Source: Kofleriaceae bacterium (GTDB lineage Bacteria > Myxococcota_A > Polyangia > Haliangiales > Haliangiaceae). Taken from it: a stretch of 33,720 nt of DNA. The notes under the pieces were generated by a model. It ran no database searches. It was not told the DNA's origin and saw only the letters and a program-made list of their open reading frames with translations. This document shows, one piece after another, positions 16,148 through 23,710 of the stretch. Numbering within the stretch: the stretch's first letter is position 1; each line of letters begins with the position of its first letter. Made by a program: the position numbers and the translations under genes. The stretch lies in assembly GCA_018058095.1 (NCBI GenBank), contig JAGPCO010000083.1, positions 1 to 33,720 on the forward strand, in the 5' to 3' direction.

Positions 16148-17094
16148 GGCGCCCCCCCTGCGGCCTGGTCGGGCCCGGGCGGGCGGGCCGGTCGGAACGG
16201 CGACAGCGCGACCAGGCGCCGGCTCACCAGCAGCAGGGCCGCGAACACCAGCGCGGCGGTGGTGGCGGCGAACGCCACCTTGGCCCACGGGGTGCGCGGC
16301 AGGACCTCGTCGAGGTACGCCTTGCCGACGGCGAACTGGCCGTTGAGGAGGGCGGCGCCGAGGAGGCCGACCATGACCAGGATGCCGCGGGTGGCGGCGC
16401 TGCGCCGGGTGAAGCGGGCGCGACCGAGCACGTAACCGAGCGCGCCGGCGAAGCTGGCGTGCGCCAGCGTGGTCACCACCGCGTCGGCGGCGCCGGTCGA
16501 CAGGTACACGCGCAGGCCCTGCCCGGTCAGGCGGTGGTAGTTCTCCCACAGCGCGAAGCCGGCTCCGACCGACATCATGTACACCACGCCGTCCATCGGC
16601 TCGTCGAACTCGGCCGAGGTGTAGACCGTGTAGCGGACCACGGCGTACTTGCACAGCTCCTGGGTCAGGCCGACCACGCCGACCAGGTAGACGATGCGGT
16701 CGAGGTCGAGCGCCTGCCCGTGCTGGGCCAGGGCCAGCGGCGGCGACGCCTGGGCGATGAGGAAGTCCGACAGCGGGGCGGCGATGAGCGCGCCCAAGAG
16801 CGACACCCCGGCCACGTAGTGCTTGGGCTCGGGCTCGAGCCGGTCGTGCACGTAGAAGAAGGCCAGCCACAACACGACCGGCACGGCGGCGACGACGAGC
16901 GCCAGCAGCGGCGACAGCGCGATCGGATCCTCCAGGCCGGCCACCAGCTCGATCAGCCAGGCCAGCACGACGAACCCGACCAGCCCGGCGATGAGCACGA
17001 ACTTGGTGCCGAGCAGCGCGCGCGCGCGCTCGATCGTCCAGCTGACCGGCATCGGCAGCAGCGTCGACGGTCGCTTGCGACGGGGCGGGTTCAC
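16144..17094 (-). CDS. prsW: PrsW-family intramembrane metalloprotease
   Basis: 316 residues, with eight or so hydrophobic helices. Family motifs are clear: TQELCK (144-149), FDEPMDGVVYMMSVGAGFALWEN (163-185) and an AHASFAGALGY helix with H212. PrsW proteins cleave membrane anti-sigma factors (RsiW in Bacillus) within the membrane. The first motif is normally EExxK; here it is Q145-E146-x2-K149, so one of the usual glutamates is Gln, which may alter activity. GTG 17094 has TAGAAT 7 nt upstream, so the message is probably leaderless; ATG 17052 is the alternative. The gene overlaps the HtrA-like protease gene by GTGA. No sigma or anti-sigma gene is in the window. Confidence 0.9.
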   Translation of the reverse strand: MNPPRRKRPSTLLPMPVSWTIERARALLGTKFVLIAGLVGFVVLAWLIELVAGLEDPIALSPLLALVVAAVPVVLWLAFFYVHDRLEPEPKHYVAGVSLLGALIAAPLSDFLIAQASPPLALAQHGQALDLDRIVYLVGVVGLTQELCKYAVVRYTVYTSAEFDEPMDGVVYMMSVGAGFALWENYHRLTGQGLRVYLSTGAADAVVTTLAHASFAGALGYVLGRARFTRRSAATRGILVMVGLLGAALLNGQFAVGKAYLDEVLPRTPWAKVAFAATTAALVFAALLLVSRRLVALSPFRPARPPGPDQAAGGAP

Positions 17095-17101
17095 CGGGGA
17101 A

Positions 17102-17107
17102 ATTCTA
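17102..17107 (-). promoter_or_regulatory. Candidate -10 element of the prsW-protease operon
   Basis: TAGAAT on the minus strand, 7 nt before GTG 17094, placing the transcript start on or next to the start codon. No clear -35. Confidence 0.45.
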
Positions 17108-17237
17108 CGACGGGCCTGGCGCCGGCGCGCGGTTTCTACACCCAGGGCCGGTCCGGTCCGGGCCCGGCCCGGACCTGTTATGTCGCGCCGGGTCCAGTCT
17201 GGGGCCCGGCGGCGTCGACGCGGCGCGACAAGGGGGC

Positions 17238-17243
17238 TACAGT
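17238..17243 (+). promoter_or_regulatory. Candidate -10 element of the HTH-EIIA gene
   Basis: TACAGT within GGCTACAGTCCG, 12 nt before ATG 17256. The same GGCTACAGTCCG 12-mer precedes ATG 20030. Confidence 0.4.
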
Positions 17244-17255
17244 CCGAGCGCCGGC

Positions 17256-18116
17256 ATGGGCAAGAAGCAAGAAGACGAACCGCTCCTCACCCTGCGCGAG
17301 CTGGCGGGGTACCTGCACCTCGACGAACAGACCGTGTTCAAGCTGGTCAGCAGCGGCAAGCTGCCCGGCGTCCAGATCGACCGGCAGTGGCGCTTCAAGC
17401 GCGGCGCCATCGACCTGTGGATCGAGAACCAGCTGGTCGGCGAGGACGAGAGCTTCGCCGACGTGCCCGACGGCATGAAGCTGCCGCTCGAGGACCTGCT
17501 GCCCGACCAGGCCATCATCCCCCAGCTGCGCGCCCGTACCCCGCTGTCGGTGATCGAGGAGCTGGCCGGGCGGGCCTACGCCAACGGCTGGCTCATCGAC
17601 AAGCCGTGGTTCGTCGGCGCGGTGGTCGAGCGCGAGACGCTGGCCTCGACGGCGATGGAGGGCGGCGTCGCCTTCCTGCACACCCGGGCCAAGGACCGCG
17701 GCAAGATCGGCCGCCCGTTCGTCATCGTCGGCCGGTCGTGGGAGGGCGTGCAGTTCGGCGCCCCCGACGGCAACCCGACCTACCTGTTCTTCCTGCTCGG
17801 CCTCAAGTACGACCGCCTGCACCTGCCCATCCTCGGCCGGCTGGCGCGCGCCCTGCGTAACCAGGCCACCATCGCTCGCCTGCGCTCGATCTCGTCGACC
17901 GATCAGGTCCGCGCCCTGCTCCTCAAGGAGGACGCCGCGGCCCGGGCCGGCCAGCTGGCGCCGGCCCCGCTGTCGATGGAGTTCAAGCCCAAGCTCGACC
18001 GGCAGATGCGCCTGCGCGCCATCCGCCGCCTGCAGCAGGCCCGCAAGGTCGAGGACGATCCCAAGCCGGCCCGCAAGCGGGCCAAGGCCAAGGCCGCGCC
18101 CAAGAAGGCCAAGTAG
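17256..18116 (+). CDS. Excisionase/MerR-like HTH fused to PTS EIIA (fructose/Ntr-type) domain
   Basis: 286 residues. An HTH_17-type DNA-binding domain (about 10-58; LTLRELAGYLHLDEQTVFKLVSSGKLPGVQI...WRFKRG) is joined to an EIIA domain of the fructose/nitrogen class (about 80-225). The phosphorylatable His of EIIA-Ntr (GVAIPH) is kept as H142 in GGVAFLHTRA. The end is a basic Lys/Ala/Arg tail (KRAKAKAAPKKAK) like histone H1. It therefore looks like a cytoplasmic DNA-binding protein whose activity follows the phosphorylation state of a PTS-Ntr chain. HTH-EIIA fusions occur in other delta-proteobacteria, but targets are unknown. ATG 17256 has TACAGT 12 nt upstream. It is divergent from prsW across 161 bp. 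Confidence 0.9.
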   Translation: MGKKQEDEPLLTLRELAGYLHLDEQTVFKLVSSGKLPGVQIDRQWRFKRGAIDLWIENQLVGEDESFADVPDGMKLPLEDLLPDQAIIPQLRARTPLSVIEELAGRAYANGWLIDKPWFVGAVVERETLASTAMEGGVAFLHTRAKDRGKIGRPFVIVGRSWEGVQFGAPDGNPTYLFFLLGLKYDRLHLPILGRLARALRNQATIARLRSISSTDQVRALLLKEDAAARAGQLAPAPLSMEFKPKLDRQMRLRAIRRLQQARKVEDDPKPARKRAKAKAAPKKAK

Positions 18117-18211
18117 GCCGGGACGCGGCCGGATCGGGCGTGGCCGCGGCCACGTGACCGCGGCCACGGCCGGCGGGGGGAAAAACGGCGCCGCGGGCCG
18201 GCTCGCCCGGG

Positions 18212-18220
18212 TGCTACGCT
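18212..18220 (+). promoter_or_regulatory. Candidate extended -10 element
   Basis: TGCTACGCT, with extended-type TG, 8 nt before GTG 18229. It decides the start of the following gene. Confidence 0.4.
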
Positions 18221-18228
18221 GGGAGGGC

Positions 18229-18846
18229 GTGTCCAGGCTGGCGCTGTACCGTGACGACTCGATGCGGCCACACCCGCGCAGCGAGGTGGTGGTCGAGGCC
18301 GACCGCCTCAGCGTGGTCGGCCCCGACGGGCGCGAGCGCCGGTTCCACCTGCACGGCAGCACGACCCTGGTCGTCGACGCCGCCGCCAGCCGCCGCTTCG
18401 TGCGCATGCTCATCGTCGAGCGCGCCGGCGAGCGGGCCACCCTCATCACCCCGCCCGAGCGCGGCGCCATCGCCCCGCGCGCGGTCCGCCTGCCCGAGGC
18501 CCCGGGCGACGCCTACGTGGTCGAGGCCGAGCACTGGGAGCCGCTGGTGGCCTGGCTGGCCGGCGGCGGTCGCCTGGCCGGCTGCTCGGTCGGCGAGCTG
18601 GCCCAGCTGACCACCATCGCCTCGCCGCACTTCGCCATCCTGCTCGGCGAGGTGCTGGCAGCCGCGGCGATGGAGCTGGTGTGGGAGGCGACCGGGCCGT
18701 GGCGCGGCGGCATCGACCTCGAGCACGCGCTGCGCCCGCTGGTCGACCTGGCCCGCCGATCGCCGCGTGCGGCCGACGCGCTGGTGGCCGCGCTGGCGGC
18801 GGTGGCGGGCGCTCGTGCCGGCCGCGCCGGCGCCGGCCACCGCTGA
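18229..18846 (+). CDS. Protein of unknown function
   Basis: 205 residues from GTG 18229; the frame is open from GTG 18154. I do not recognise a family. The N-terminal half (about 1-105) is rich in beta strands (SEVVVEADRLSVVG, FHLHGSTTLVVDAA, ATLITPPERGAI), the second half is helical (VGELAQLTTIASPHFAILLGEVLAAAAMELVW). There is no signal peptide or membrane helix. Codon use is strongly GC-ending, so coding is likely. GTG 18229 is chosen because TGCTACGCT lies 8 nt before it; the longer start would place that promoter-like site inside the gene. It converges with the next gene across 28 bp and follows the HTH-EIIA gene after 112 bp, so it may be regulated separately. Confidence 0.75.
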   Translation: MSRLALYRDDSMRPHPRSEVVVEADRLSVVGPDGRERRFHLHGSTTLVVDAAASRRFVRMLIVERAGERATLITPPERGAIAPRAVRLPEAPGDAYVVEAEHWEPLVAWLAGGGRLAGCSVGELAQLTTIASPHFAILLGEVLAAAAMELVWEATGPWRGGIDLEHALRPLVDLARRSPRAADALVAALAAVAGARAGRAGAGHR

Positions 18847-18874
18847 ACCGTGGTCGGGCCGGGCTCCGCCCTGG

Positions 18875-19540
18875 TCAGCGCAGGCGGAACTCGACGCCGA
18901 CGGCGACCACCAGGCCGAGCTGTGGCTCGGGCCCAAGGCCCCGCGACAGGTAGGCCAGGCCGGCCTCGCCGGTCGCCTCGGCGGCGATCGCCACCCCGCG
19001 GCCGACCCGGGCCCGCACCCCGGCGCCGACCACCAGCGGCACCGCCAGCCCGCTGACGTCGTCGTCGGCGAAGCGGACCAGGCGCAGGCCGAGCCCGACC
19101 CGGGCGTACGGCCAGAACCCGGCCTGGCCGCCGAGCCGGCGCCGCACCGTGGCGTCGAACCCGGCCGCCACCCCGGCCAGCAGGCCGTGGTCGCACACCA
19201 GCACGTCGGCGCGGTCGCGGAAGCAGGCCGGGCCACCGCCGCCGTAGGTGAAGCTGGCGGCGCCCTCGAACCAGTCGACCTCCGACAGCTGGTACAGGTA
19301 GTGGCCGTCGATGCGGAGCCCTCCCGGCGTGACCCGCCCGCCCGAGGCCAGGCCGACGCGGCCACCCAGCTCGCGCTCGGCCTGGGCCGGCTCCGTCGCC
19401 AGCGGCGACGGCTCGGGCGGCGGCGGCGGCGGCGTGGCCGACGGCTGGGCCGCGGCGGCGCGGGCGCCGAGCAGCAGCCCGGTCAGGGCCGCGGCGGCGC
19501 ACCGGCTGCGCGCGCCGGGCTGGCTCAGTCGCCGCGGCAC
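18875..19540 (-). CDS. Outer-membrane beta-barrel-like protein
   Basis: 221 residues. A signal peptide (about 1-35, ending ...ARAAAAQ) precedes a Pro-rich spacer and about 150 residues with repeated amphipathic strands (VGLASGGRVTPGGLRIDGHYLYQL, YARVGLGLRLVRFADD, VVGAGVRARVGRGVAI, LGLVVAVGVEFRLR). The terminal Phe/Leu/Arg strand fits an OmpA-like or OmpW-like barrel, but no named family is certain. Two Cys, in a loop (ACFRDRADVLVC), may form a disulfide. GTG 19540 is chosen: AGGTGATGGT just upstream is a good ribosome site, and it overlaps the end of the lipoprotein gene by 16 nt. The two are thus an operon of envelope proteins. Confidence 0.8.
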   Translation of the reverse strand: MPRRLSQPGARSRCAAAALTGLLLGARAAAAQPSATPPPPPPEPSPLATEPAQAERELGGRVGLASGGRVTPGGLRIDGHYLYQLSEVDWFEGAASFTYGGGGPACFRDRADVLVCDHGLLAGVAAGFDATVRRRLGGQAGFWPYARVGLGLRLVRFADDDVSGLAVPLVVGAGVRARVGRGVAIAAEATGEAGLAYLSRGLGPEPQLGLVVAVGVEFRLR

Positions 19541-19878
19541 ACCATCACCTGGCCACCGCTCGGGTGGGCGTCGCGGGCCTTGCAGGACCAGCCGGCGCCG
19601 AGAAAGGCGCACCCGGCGTCCCCGTCACAGGTGAGGAGGCAGATGCCCTCGTCCTGGTCGACGCAGCGGCTGTCACCCGGGCAGTCGGCGTCGCCGTCAC
19701 AGGCCACGGTGCAGAACCCGCCCGGGCTGTCGGCCGAGGGTGGCAGGCAGCGCTCGTCGCACTCGGCCGCGCGCTCGCAGCGGGCGCCGACCGCGCGCGA
19801 CACGTCGCTGCTGGCGCACCCGGCGGCGAGCAGGACGAACAACGAGGTCGCGGTGGCCCGCGCGCACCAGGCGCTCAT
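19525..19878 (-). CDS. Small Cys-rich lipoprotein
   Basis: 117 residues. Lipoprotein signal with lipobox LAAGC (Cys at about 21). The mature part has about ten Cys in pairs (CERAAECDERC, CTVACDGDADCPGDSRCV, CLLTCDGDAGC), a pattern common in myxobacterial surface lipoproteins and probably stabilised by disulfides. The D-G-D-A-D/G repeats might bind Ca2+. No function is known. ATG 19878 has TACCCT 6 nt upstream, again close to leaderless. It is the first gene of a pair with the overlapping beta-barrel gene and is divergent from the lipoprotein gene at 20030 across 151 bp. Confidence 0.8.
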   Translation of the reverse strand: MSAWCARATATSLFVLLAAGCASSDVSRAVGARCERAAECDERCLPPSADSPGGFCTVACDGDADCPGDSRCVDQDEGICLLTCDGDAGCAFLGAGWSCKARDAHPSGGQVMVCRGD

Positions 19879-19992
19879 GCCGGCAGGGTAGGGGTGGCGG
19901 CGGCGGCGGCGCCATATTTTTGACTCGAGTGCCGGGACGGACCACGCGGCCGGGCCGCCGCGGCCCGCCGCGCGCATCGGCAGCGTCCCCCC

Positions 19993-20021
19993 TTTGCGCC
20001 GGTGCGGGCTGTGGCTACAGT
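19993..20021 (+). promoter_or_regulatory. Candidate promoter of the lipoprotein gene at 20030
   Basis: TTTGCG (19993-19998), 17-nt spacer, TACAGT (20016-20021), then 8 nt to ATG 20030. The hexamers are imperfect. Confidence 0.4.
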
Positions 20022-20029
20022 CCGCCGCC

Positions 20030-20863
20030 ATGAAGGCAGCCCTGGCAGCGACGCTCCTCCTGGCCCTCGGCGCGTGCGGCAAGCCGCGCACCGCGGCCGC
20101 GACCCAGCCCACCCCGGCCGCGTTCGATCCGGCCGGCTCCGATCCGAAGGCGCTCGAGGTCGTCGACGCCGGCCTGGCCGCGCTCGGCGGTGGTGCAGCC
20201 GCGAGCGCCTGGGACGCGGTCAAGGAGCTGCGGTTCTCGGTCAAGTACACCCTCGACGGCACGCTCAAGGGCTGGTTCAAGCACGCCTGGGATCGCTGGA
20301 ACGGCCGCCACGCCTTCTTCCTGGCTGACCTCACCACCGACACCGGCAAGCCCGGCGAGCTCAAGTGGCGCGAGGTCCGGTACGACCTGTTCGACGCCGA
20401 GCGGCTGCCGTACGCGACCTACGGCGGGCGCGAGATCACCCGCGAGGACGCGGCGCAGCTGGCCAAGGCCGGGCGCGAGCGGCTGTCGGAGGAGGGCTAC
20501 CTCCTGACCATGATCTACAAGCTGCGCGACCCGGGGGTACACGTCGCCGACGCCGGCGAGGTCAAGGACCTGGCCGGCACCTGCCTGCCGTCGTGCCGGA
20601 CCGTCAAGGTCACGTTCGACCCGGGCGTCGGCAAGGACACCTGGTACGTCAACTACAACAGCGAGACCAAGCTGCCCGAGGCGATCGAGACCGAGCGCAA
20701 GGGCGGCCGCCTCGGCTACAAGCTGTCGGACTGGACCACCGCCGGTGGCCTGAAGTTCCCGACCAAGCTGACCAACCTCGGCCTGGCCGGCGAGATCTAC
20801 CTGTTCGAGGAGATCACCGCTGGCGCGCCCGAGGACATGACCTACCTGCGCCCGATCACCTGA
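20030..20863 (+). CDS. Predicted lipoprotein of unknown function, LolA/LppX-like layout
   Basis: 277 residues. Signal peptide with lipobox LGAC (Cys 16). The mature part begins with a helix (ALEVVDAGLAALGG...AWDAVKELRFS) followed by long strands (VKYTLDGTLKGWFKHAWDRWNG, WREVRYDLFD, TVKVTFDPG, DTWYVNYNSETKLPEAIETER, YKLSDWTTAGGLKFPTKLTN). This order of one helix and an antiparallel sheet with a DTWYVNYNSETKLPE-type turn recalls LolA/LppX lipid-carrying folds, but the match is by eye and weak. Two Cys (CLPSC) are in a loop. It would be attached to a membrane. Its last 8 bp overlap the end of the convergent NlpC/P60-like gene. Confidence 0.85.
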   Translation: MKAALAATLLLALGACGKPRTAAATQPTPAAFDPAGSDPKALEVVDAGLAALGGGAAASAWDAVKELRFSVKYTLDGTLKGWFKHAWDRWNGRHAFFLADLTTDTGKPGELKWREVRYDLFDAERLPYATYGGREITREDAAQLAKAGRERLSEEGYLLTMIYKLRDPGVHVADAGEVKDLAGTCLPSCRTVKVTFDPGVGKDTWYVNYNSETKLPEAIETERKGGRLGYKLSDWTTAGGLKFPTKLTNLGLAGEIYLFEEITAGAPEDMTYLRPIT

Positions 20864-22115
20864 GGCGCGGCGCGAGCACGCTCTGGGGCTCACACGCCTC
20901 GGTCCTGGTGCTGGTCGGGACCTGCGCGCCGCGCACCAGCCGCCGCCGCACCACCAGCCCGGCCGGCCCGGCGCTGACGGTGGCGCTACACGTCAGGCGG
21001 CGCTCCGGCGGGCTGTCGGGCTCCCAGTGTTCGCCGCCAGCGCTGGCGAGATCGGCCGGCGCGAACCAGGTGTCGAGCCAGCCGCCGGCGACGGTGCCGA
21101 CCTCGACCAGCCGGCCACGCCGCACCTGGTGCAGCGCGATGGCCGAGCCGGTGCGCGAGCCCATCGGGCTCGACCACCGCTGCTCGGTCCACACCTCGAG
21201 CCGGCCGTCGCCGCCGAGGTCGCTGGCCTCGAGCAGGGCCGGGAGCTCGGTGCCGCCGTAGCCGTCGACGCTGACCGCCAGGTCGCGCCGGGCCAGCGTG
21301 CGGCCGCGCCGGTCGAGCACGAGCAGGCGGGCGCCAGCGGGGAGTCCCAGCGCGCGATCGACCCGCTGCACCAGCGCGACCACGCCGCCCGCCGCCGCGC
21401 CGGCGGCGCCGGTGATCGCCCGGCAGGTCACCTCACCCGGCGACGCCACGAAGGCGGCGCCGGCGCGGCGGCGCAGCGTGGTGACGTTGCCGCAACCGGG
21501 GTGGTCGTCGAGGTCGACGCTGGCGAGCGCGTCGGTCGGCGCGCGTCGGGCGAAGCCGAAGGCGGCGATCCCCGATTGCGGGCGCGGGTGCAGGGCGCGC
21601 CGAGCGCGGCGGCGCTGGTTGTCGCTGACCCAGGCCACCTGCGCCGCGGCGTCGGCCCAGCCGTGGAACAGCATGACGTGGTCGGGCGCGCCGGTGGTGA
21701 ACACCAGGTCGCCGGCGCGCAGCGCGGCCGGATCGGCGATCCGCGTCCAGCCCTGGTCGGCCAGGTACCGGTCGAGGCTGAACGTCACCCGGGCCGGGTT
21801 GGACCACGGGCTGTCGGACAGGCGCTCGTCGGGGACGGTCATCCCGACCTGGGCCAGCGCGCTGGCGACGAAGGCGACACAGCCGTTGCGCAGCGTCTGG
21901 TGCCAGCCGCGCACGTCGGTGATGACCGCGCGGTAGCCGTCCTCGTGCGCGACCAGCGCCGCCGCCGCCAGGCCGACCGTCGGCGGGGCGGCCGGGGCGG
22001 TGCCGGTCGTGTCGGCCCGGATCGCGGCGGGCGCTGCCATCAGGATCGCGGCAAGCGTGGCGGTGGCCGCGAGGTGTCGTGGTTCGACGTCGTGGGCGAG
22101 GTGGGGGTGGGGCAT
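20856..22115 (-). CDS. Secreted NlpC/P60-like cysteine peptidase-type protein
   Basis: 419 residues from ATG 22115. A signal sequence lies near 15-40 (ATATLAAILMAAPAAIRA). The N-terminal half resembles NlpC/P60/CHAP amidases: NGCVAFVASALAQVGM provides a Cys-helix, and DHVMLFHGWAD provides a His after the AGDLVF strand, the usual order of Cys and His. Hydrolysis of peptidoglycan peptide bonds is a fair guess, unproven. The C-terminal half (after about 235) is beta-rich with DDHPGCGNVTTL, LLVLDRRGRTLARRDLAV and ASDLGGDGRLEVWTEQ, like FG-GAP/VCBS-type segments. The frame is open to 22340, but upstream residues lack signal character; no good ribosome site is visible, so the start is uncertain. 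Confidence 0.78.
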   Translation of the reverse strand: MPHPHLAHDVEPRHLAATATLAAILMAAPAAIRADTTGTAPAAPPTVGLAAAALVAHEDGYRAVITDVRGWHQTLRNGCVAFVASALAQVGMTVPDERLSDSPWSNPARVTFSLDRYLADQGWTRIADPAALRAGDLVFTTGAPDHVMLFHGWADAAAQVAWVSDNQRRRARRALHPRPQSGIAAFGFARRAPTDALASVDLDDHPGCGNVTTLRRRAGAAFVASPGEVTCRAITGAAGAAAGGVVALVQRVDRALGLPAGARLLVLDRRGRTLARRDLAVSVDGYGGTELPALLEASDLGGDGRLEVWTEQRWSSPMGSRTGSAIALHQVRRGRLVEVGTVAGGWLDTWFAPADLASAGGEHWEPDSPPERRLTCSATVSAGPAGLVVRRRLVRGAQVPTSTRTEACEPQSVLAPRLR

Positions 22116-22264
22116 GGCGAGGAGACGCGTCCGCCGTCGATCGATTGCAGCGGGCCCGCTGGCCTCCGCTGGCCGGGAGGGTGCGGCCGGCCGCGGCCCT
22201 GTCGCAGAGCTGGGCGCGTGCGGCGGCGATAGATCGGTCGCGATGGTCGTGCGTTGCCAGGCGG

Positions 22265-22852
22265 ATGCCCGTCGCCGTGACTGGATGGCCGCGCCTTCGT
22301 CGTCGCTGGTGGCTGGCCGGGGCCGGCCTGGCCGGCGCATTCGCCCTGGGCCTGCTGGTGGTCGGGGCCTCGGCGCCCGGGCCTGGCCCGGAGCCCGAAG
22401 CGGAGGTGATCACGTGCGTGCTCGCGCCGCCTCCCGCTCCGCCTCCGCCGGCGCCGCCGCCTCCACCGACACCCATCCGTGTGCTCGGGAGGATCACCTC
22501 GATCGGGTCGAGCCAGCCATGTGATCCAGCCGCTCCGTCCGCGGCGCTCGGCCCGGCCCACCACGCCCGGGTCGTGGTCGACGTCAGCGGCGACGCCTCG
22601 TTCCCGCCGTCCACCGGGATGGACCCGCGCGCCGCCCAGGTCCTGGTCCCGTGCCCGGAGCTGGCGCGGCCAGCGTTCCGCCTCGACAGTGGCCACGCCG
22701 GCCCGCTCCGGGTCGGTGGCACCTACGGCTGGAACGTGATCCCGCACCCCACCGGCCCGTGGCTGGCGACGAAGATCGACCCGAACTGGACCTGCCGCCT
22801 GCCGCATCCGCACCCGCGCGGCGGCCGCGCTCGGCGAGATCGAGCTGACTAG
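22265..22852 (+). CDS. Small membrane-anchored Pro-rich protein of unknown function
   Basis: 195 residues. One N-terminal membrane helix after basic residues (RLRRRWWLAGAGLAGAFALGLLVVG), then a Pro-rich linker (PPPAPPPPAPPPPP) and a soluble domain of about 120 residues with three or four Cys (SSQPCD, LVPCPE, NWTCRL) and a GGTYGWNV motif. The domain is probably outside the cytoplasm. I do not recognise it. The opposite strand has rival open frames, but this one shows a sensible protein order. ATG 22265 is the first good start before the helix. It is divergent from the NlpC/P60-like gene across 149 bp. The TAG stop lies in a CTAGCAG sequence followed by a hairpin (R5). Confidence 0.65.
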   Translation: MPVAVTGWPRLRRRWWLAGAGLAGAFALGLLVVGASAPGPGPEPEAEVITCVLAPPPAPPPPAPPPPPTPIRVLGRITSIGSSQPCDPAAPSAALGPAHHARVVVDVSGDASFPPSTGMDPRAAQVLVPCPELARPAFRLDSGHAGPLRVGGTYGWNVIPHPTGPWLATKIDPNWTCRLPHPHPRGGRARRDRAD

Positions 22853-22888
22853 CAGCCTGGTTGTTCAGCAGCCGGCTACGTGCCGGCT
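22849..22888. repeat. CTAGCAG element with hairpin between convergent genes (weak copy R5)
   Basis: CTAGCAG at 22849 contains the stop of the plus-strand gene. A 7-bp hairpin (22870-22876 with 22882-22888) holds the TAG stop of phoU. It has no GCA loop or hexamers, so kinship with R1-R3 is uncertain. It may act as a shared terminator. Confidence 0.45.
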
Positions 22889-23574
22889 GGTCCGAACCGG
22901 GCCTTGGAGTGCCGCACGTCGCGGCCCTCGACCTGGTAGATGACCATCTCCGCCAGGTTGGTGCCGTGGTCGGCGACGCGCTCGAGGAACTTGGCGCACG
23001 CCTGCAGGTGCACGCCGCGATCGATCGACTGCGGGTCGCGCACCATCTCGCGCTGCAGGTCCATGGTCAGCTCGCGGTACAGGTCGTCGACCTCCTGGTC
23101 GCGCCCGAACACCAGCCGGGCCCGCGCCGCGTCGCCGGCGATGAAGGCGTCGATGGCGTCGCGCACCATGCCCTGGCTGACCTCGCTCATCCGGCGCAGC
23201 CGGGTCGCGATGTGCACCGGCGGCGCCGCCGCCACCGCCAGCACGCGCTCGCCGATGTTGACCGCGAGGTCGCCGATGCGCTCGAGGTCGGTCACCATCT
23301 TCATGGCCAGCGTGATGGTGCGCAGGTCCGACGCCAGCGGCTGGCGCTTGGCCAGGAGGCGCAGGGCCTGCTCGTCGGTCTCGATCTCCAGCGCGTTGAC
23401 GGCGGCGTCGCGGCTGATGGTGGCGCGGGCCAGCTCGAGGTCGCCGTCGACCAGGGCCTGGGTCGCCTCGGCGATCATCTCCTCGACCATCCCGGCCATG
23501 CGCAGGAGCCCGTCCTTGAGCTCGCGCAGCTCGGCCTCGTACGCTCGATCGGTGTGGGCCTTGGCTCCGCTCAC
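22876..23574 (-). CDS. phoU: Phosphate signalling protein PhoU
   Basis: 232 residues, the normal length. Two similar three-helix halves are present, each with the metal-binding pattern: [20 protein letters not shown] in the first and [20 protein letters not shown] in the second (E/D-x3-D style). PhoU links the Pst phosphate transporter with the PhoR sensor and keeps the Pho regulon off when phosphate is plentiful. No pst or phoRB genes are in the window, so phoU stands apart from its usual operon here. GTG 23574 is preferred (just before [18 protein letters not shown]); GTG 23625 is possible. The stop lies inside the shared hairpin at 22870-22888. Confidence 0.94.
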   Translation of the reverse strand: MSGAKAHTDRAYEAELRELKDGLLRMAGMVEEMIAEATQALVDGDLELARATISRDAAVNALEIETDEQALRLLAKRQPLASDLRTITLAMKMVTDLERIGDLAVNIGERVLAVAAAPPVHIATRLRRMSEVSQGMVRDAIDAFIAGDAARARLVFGRDQEVDDLYRELTMDLQREMVRDPQSIDRGVHLQACAKFLERVADHGTNLAEMVIYQVEGRDVRHSKARFGPAGT

Positions 23575-23710
23575 TGGCGGATCATACGCAGCCTGAGCGC
23601 GCCGGTCACCCCGGACGTGTGTCACCGCGGCGCTTTTTCGGTGACGGCGCGGTGACGGGCCGGCCCAGGTGGCGGGCCGCGGCCGGCCCGGCCGCCTGGC
23701 GGCTGGTGGC

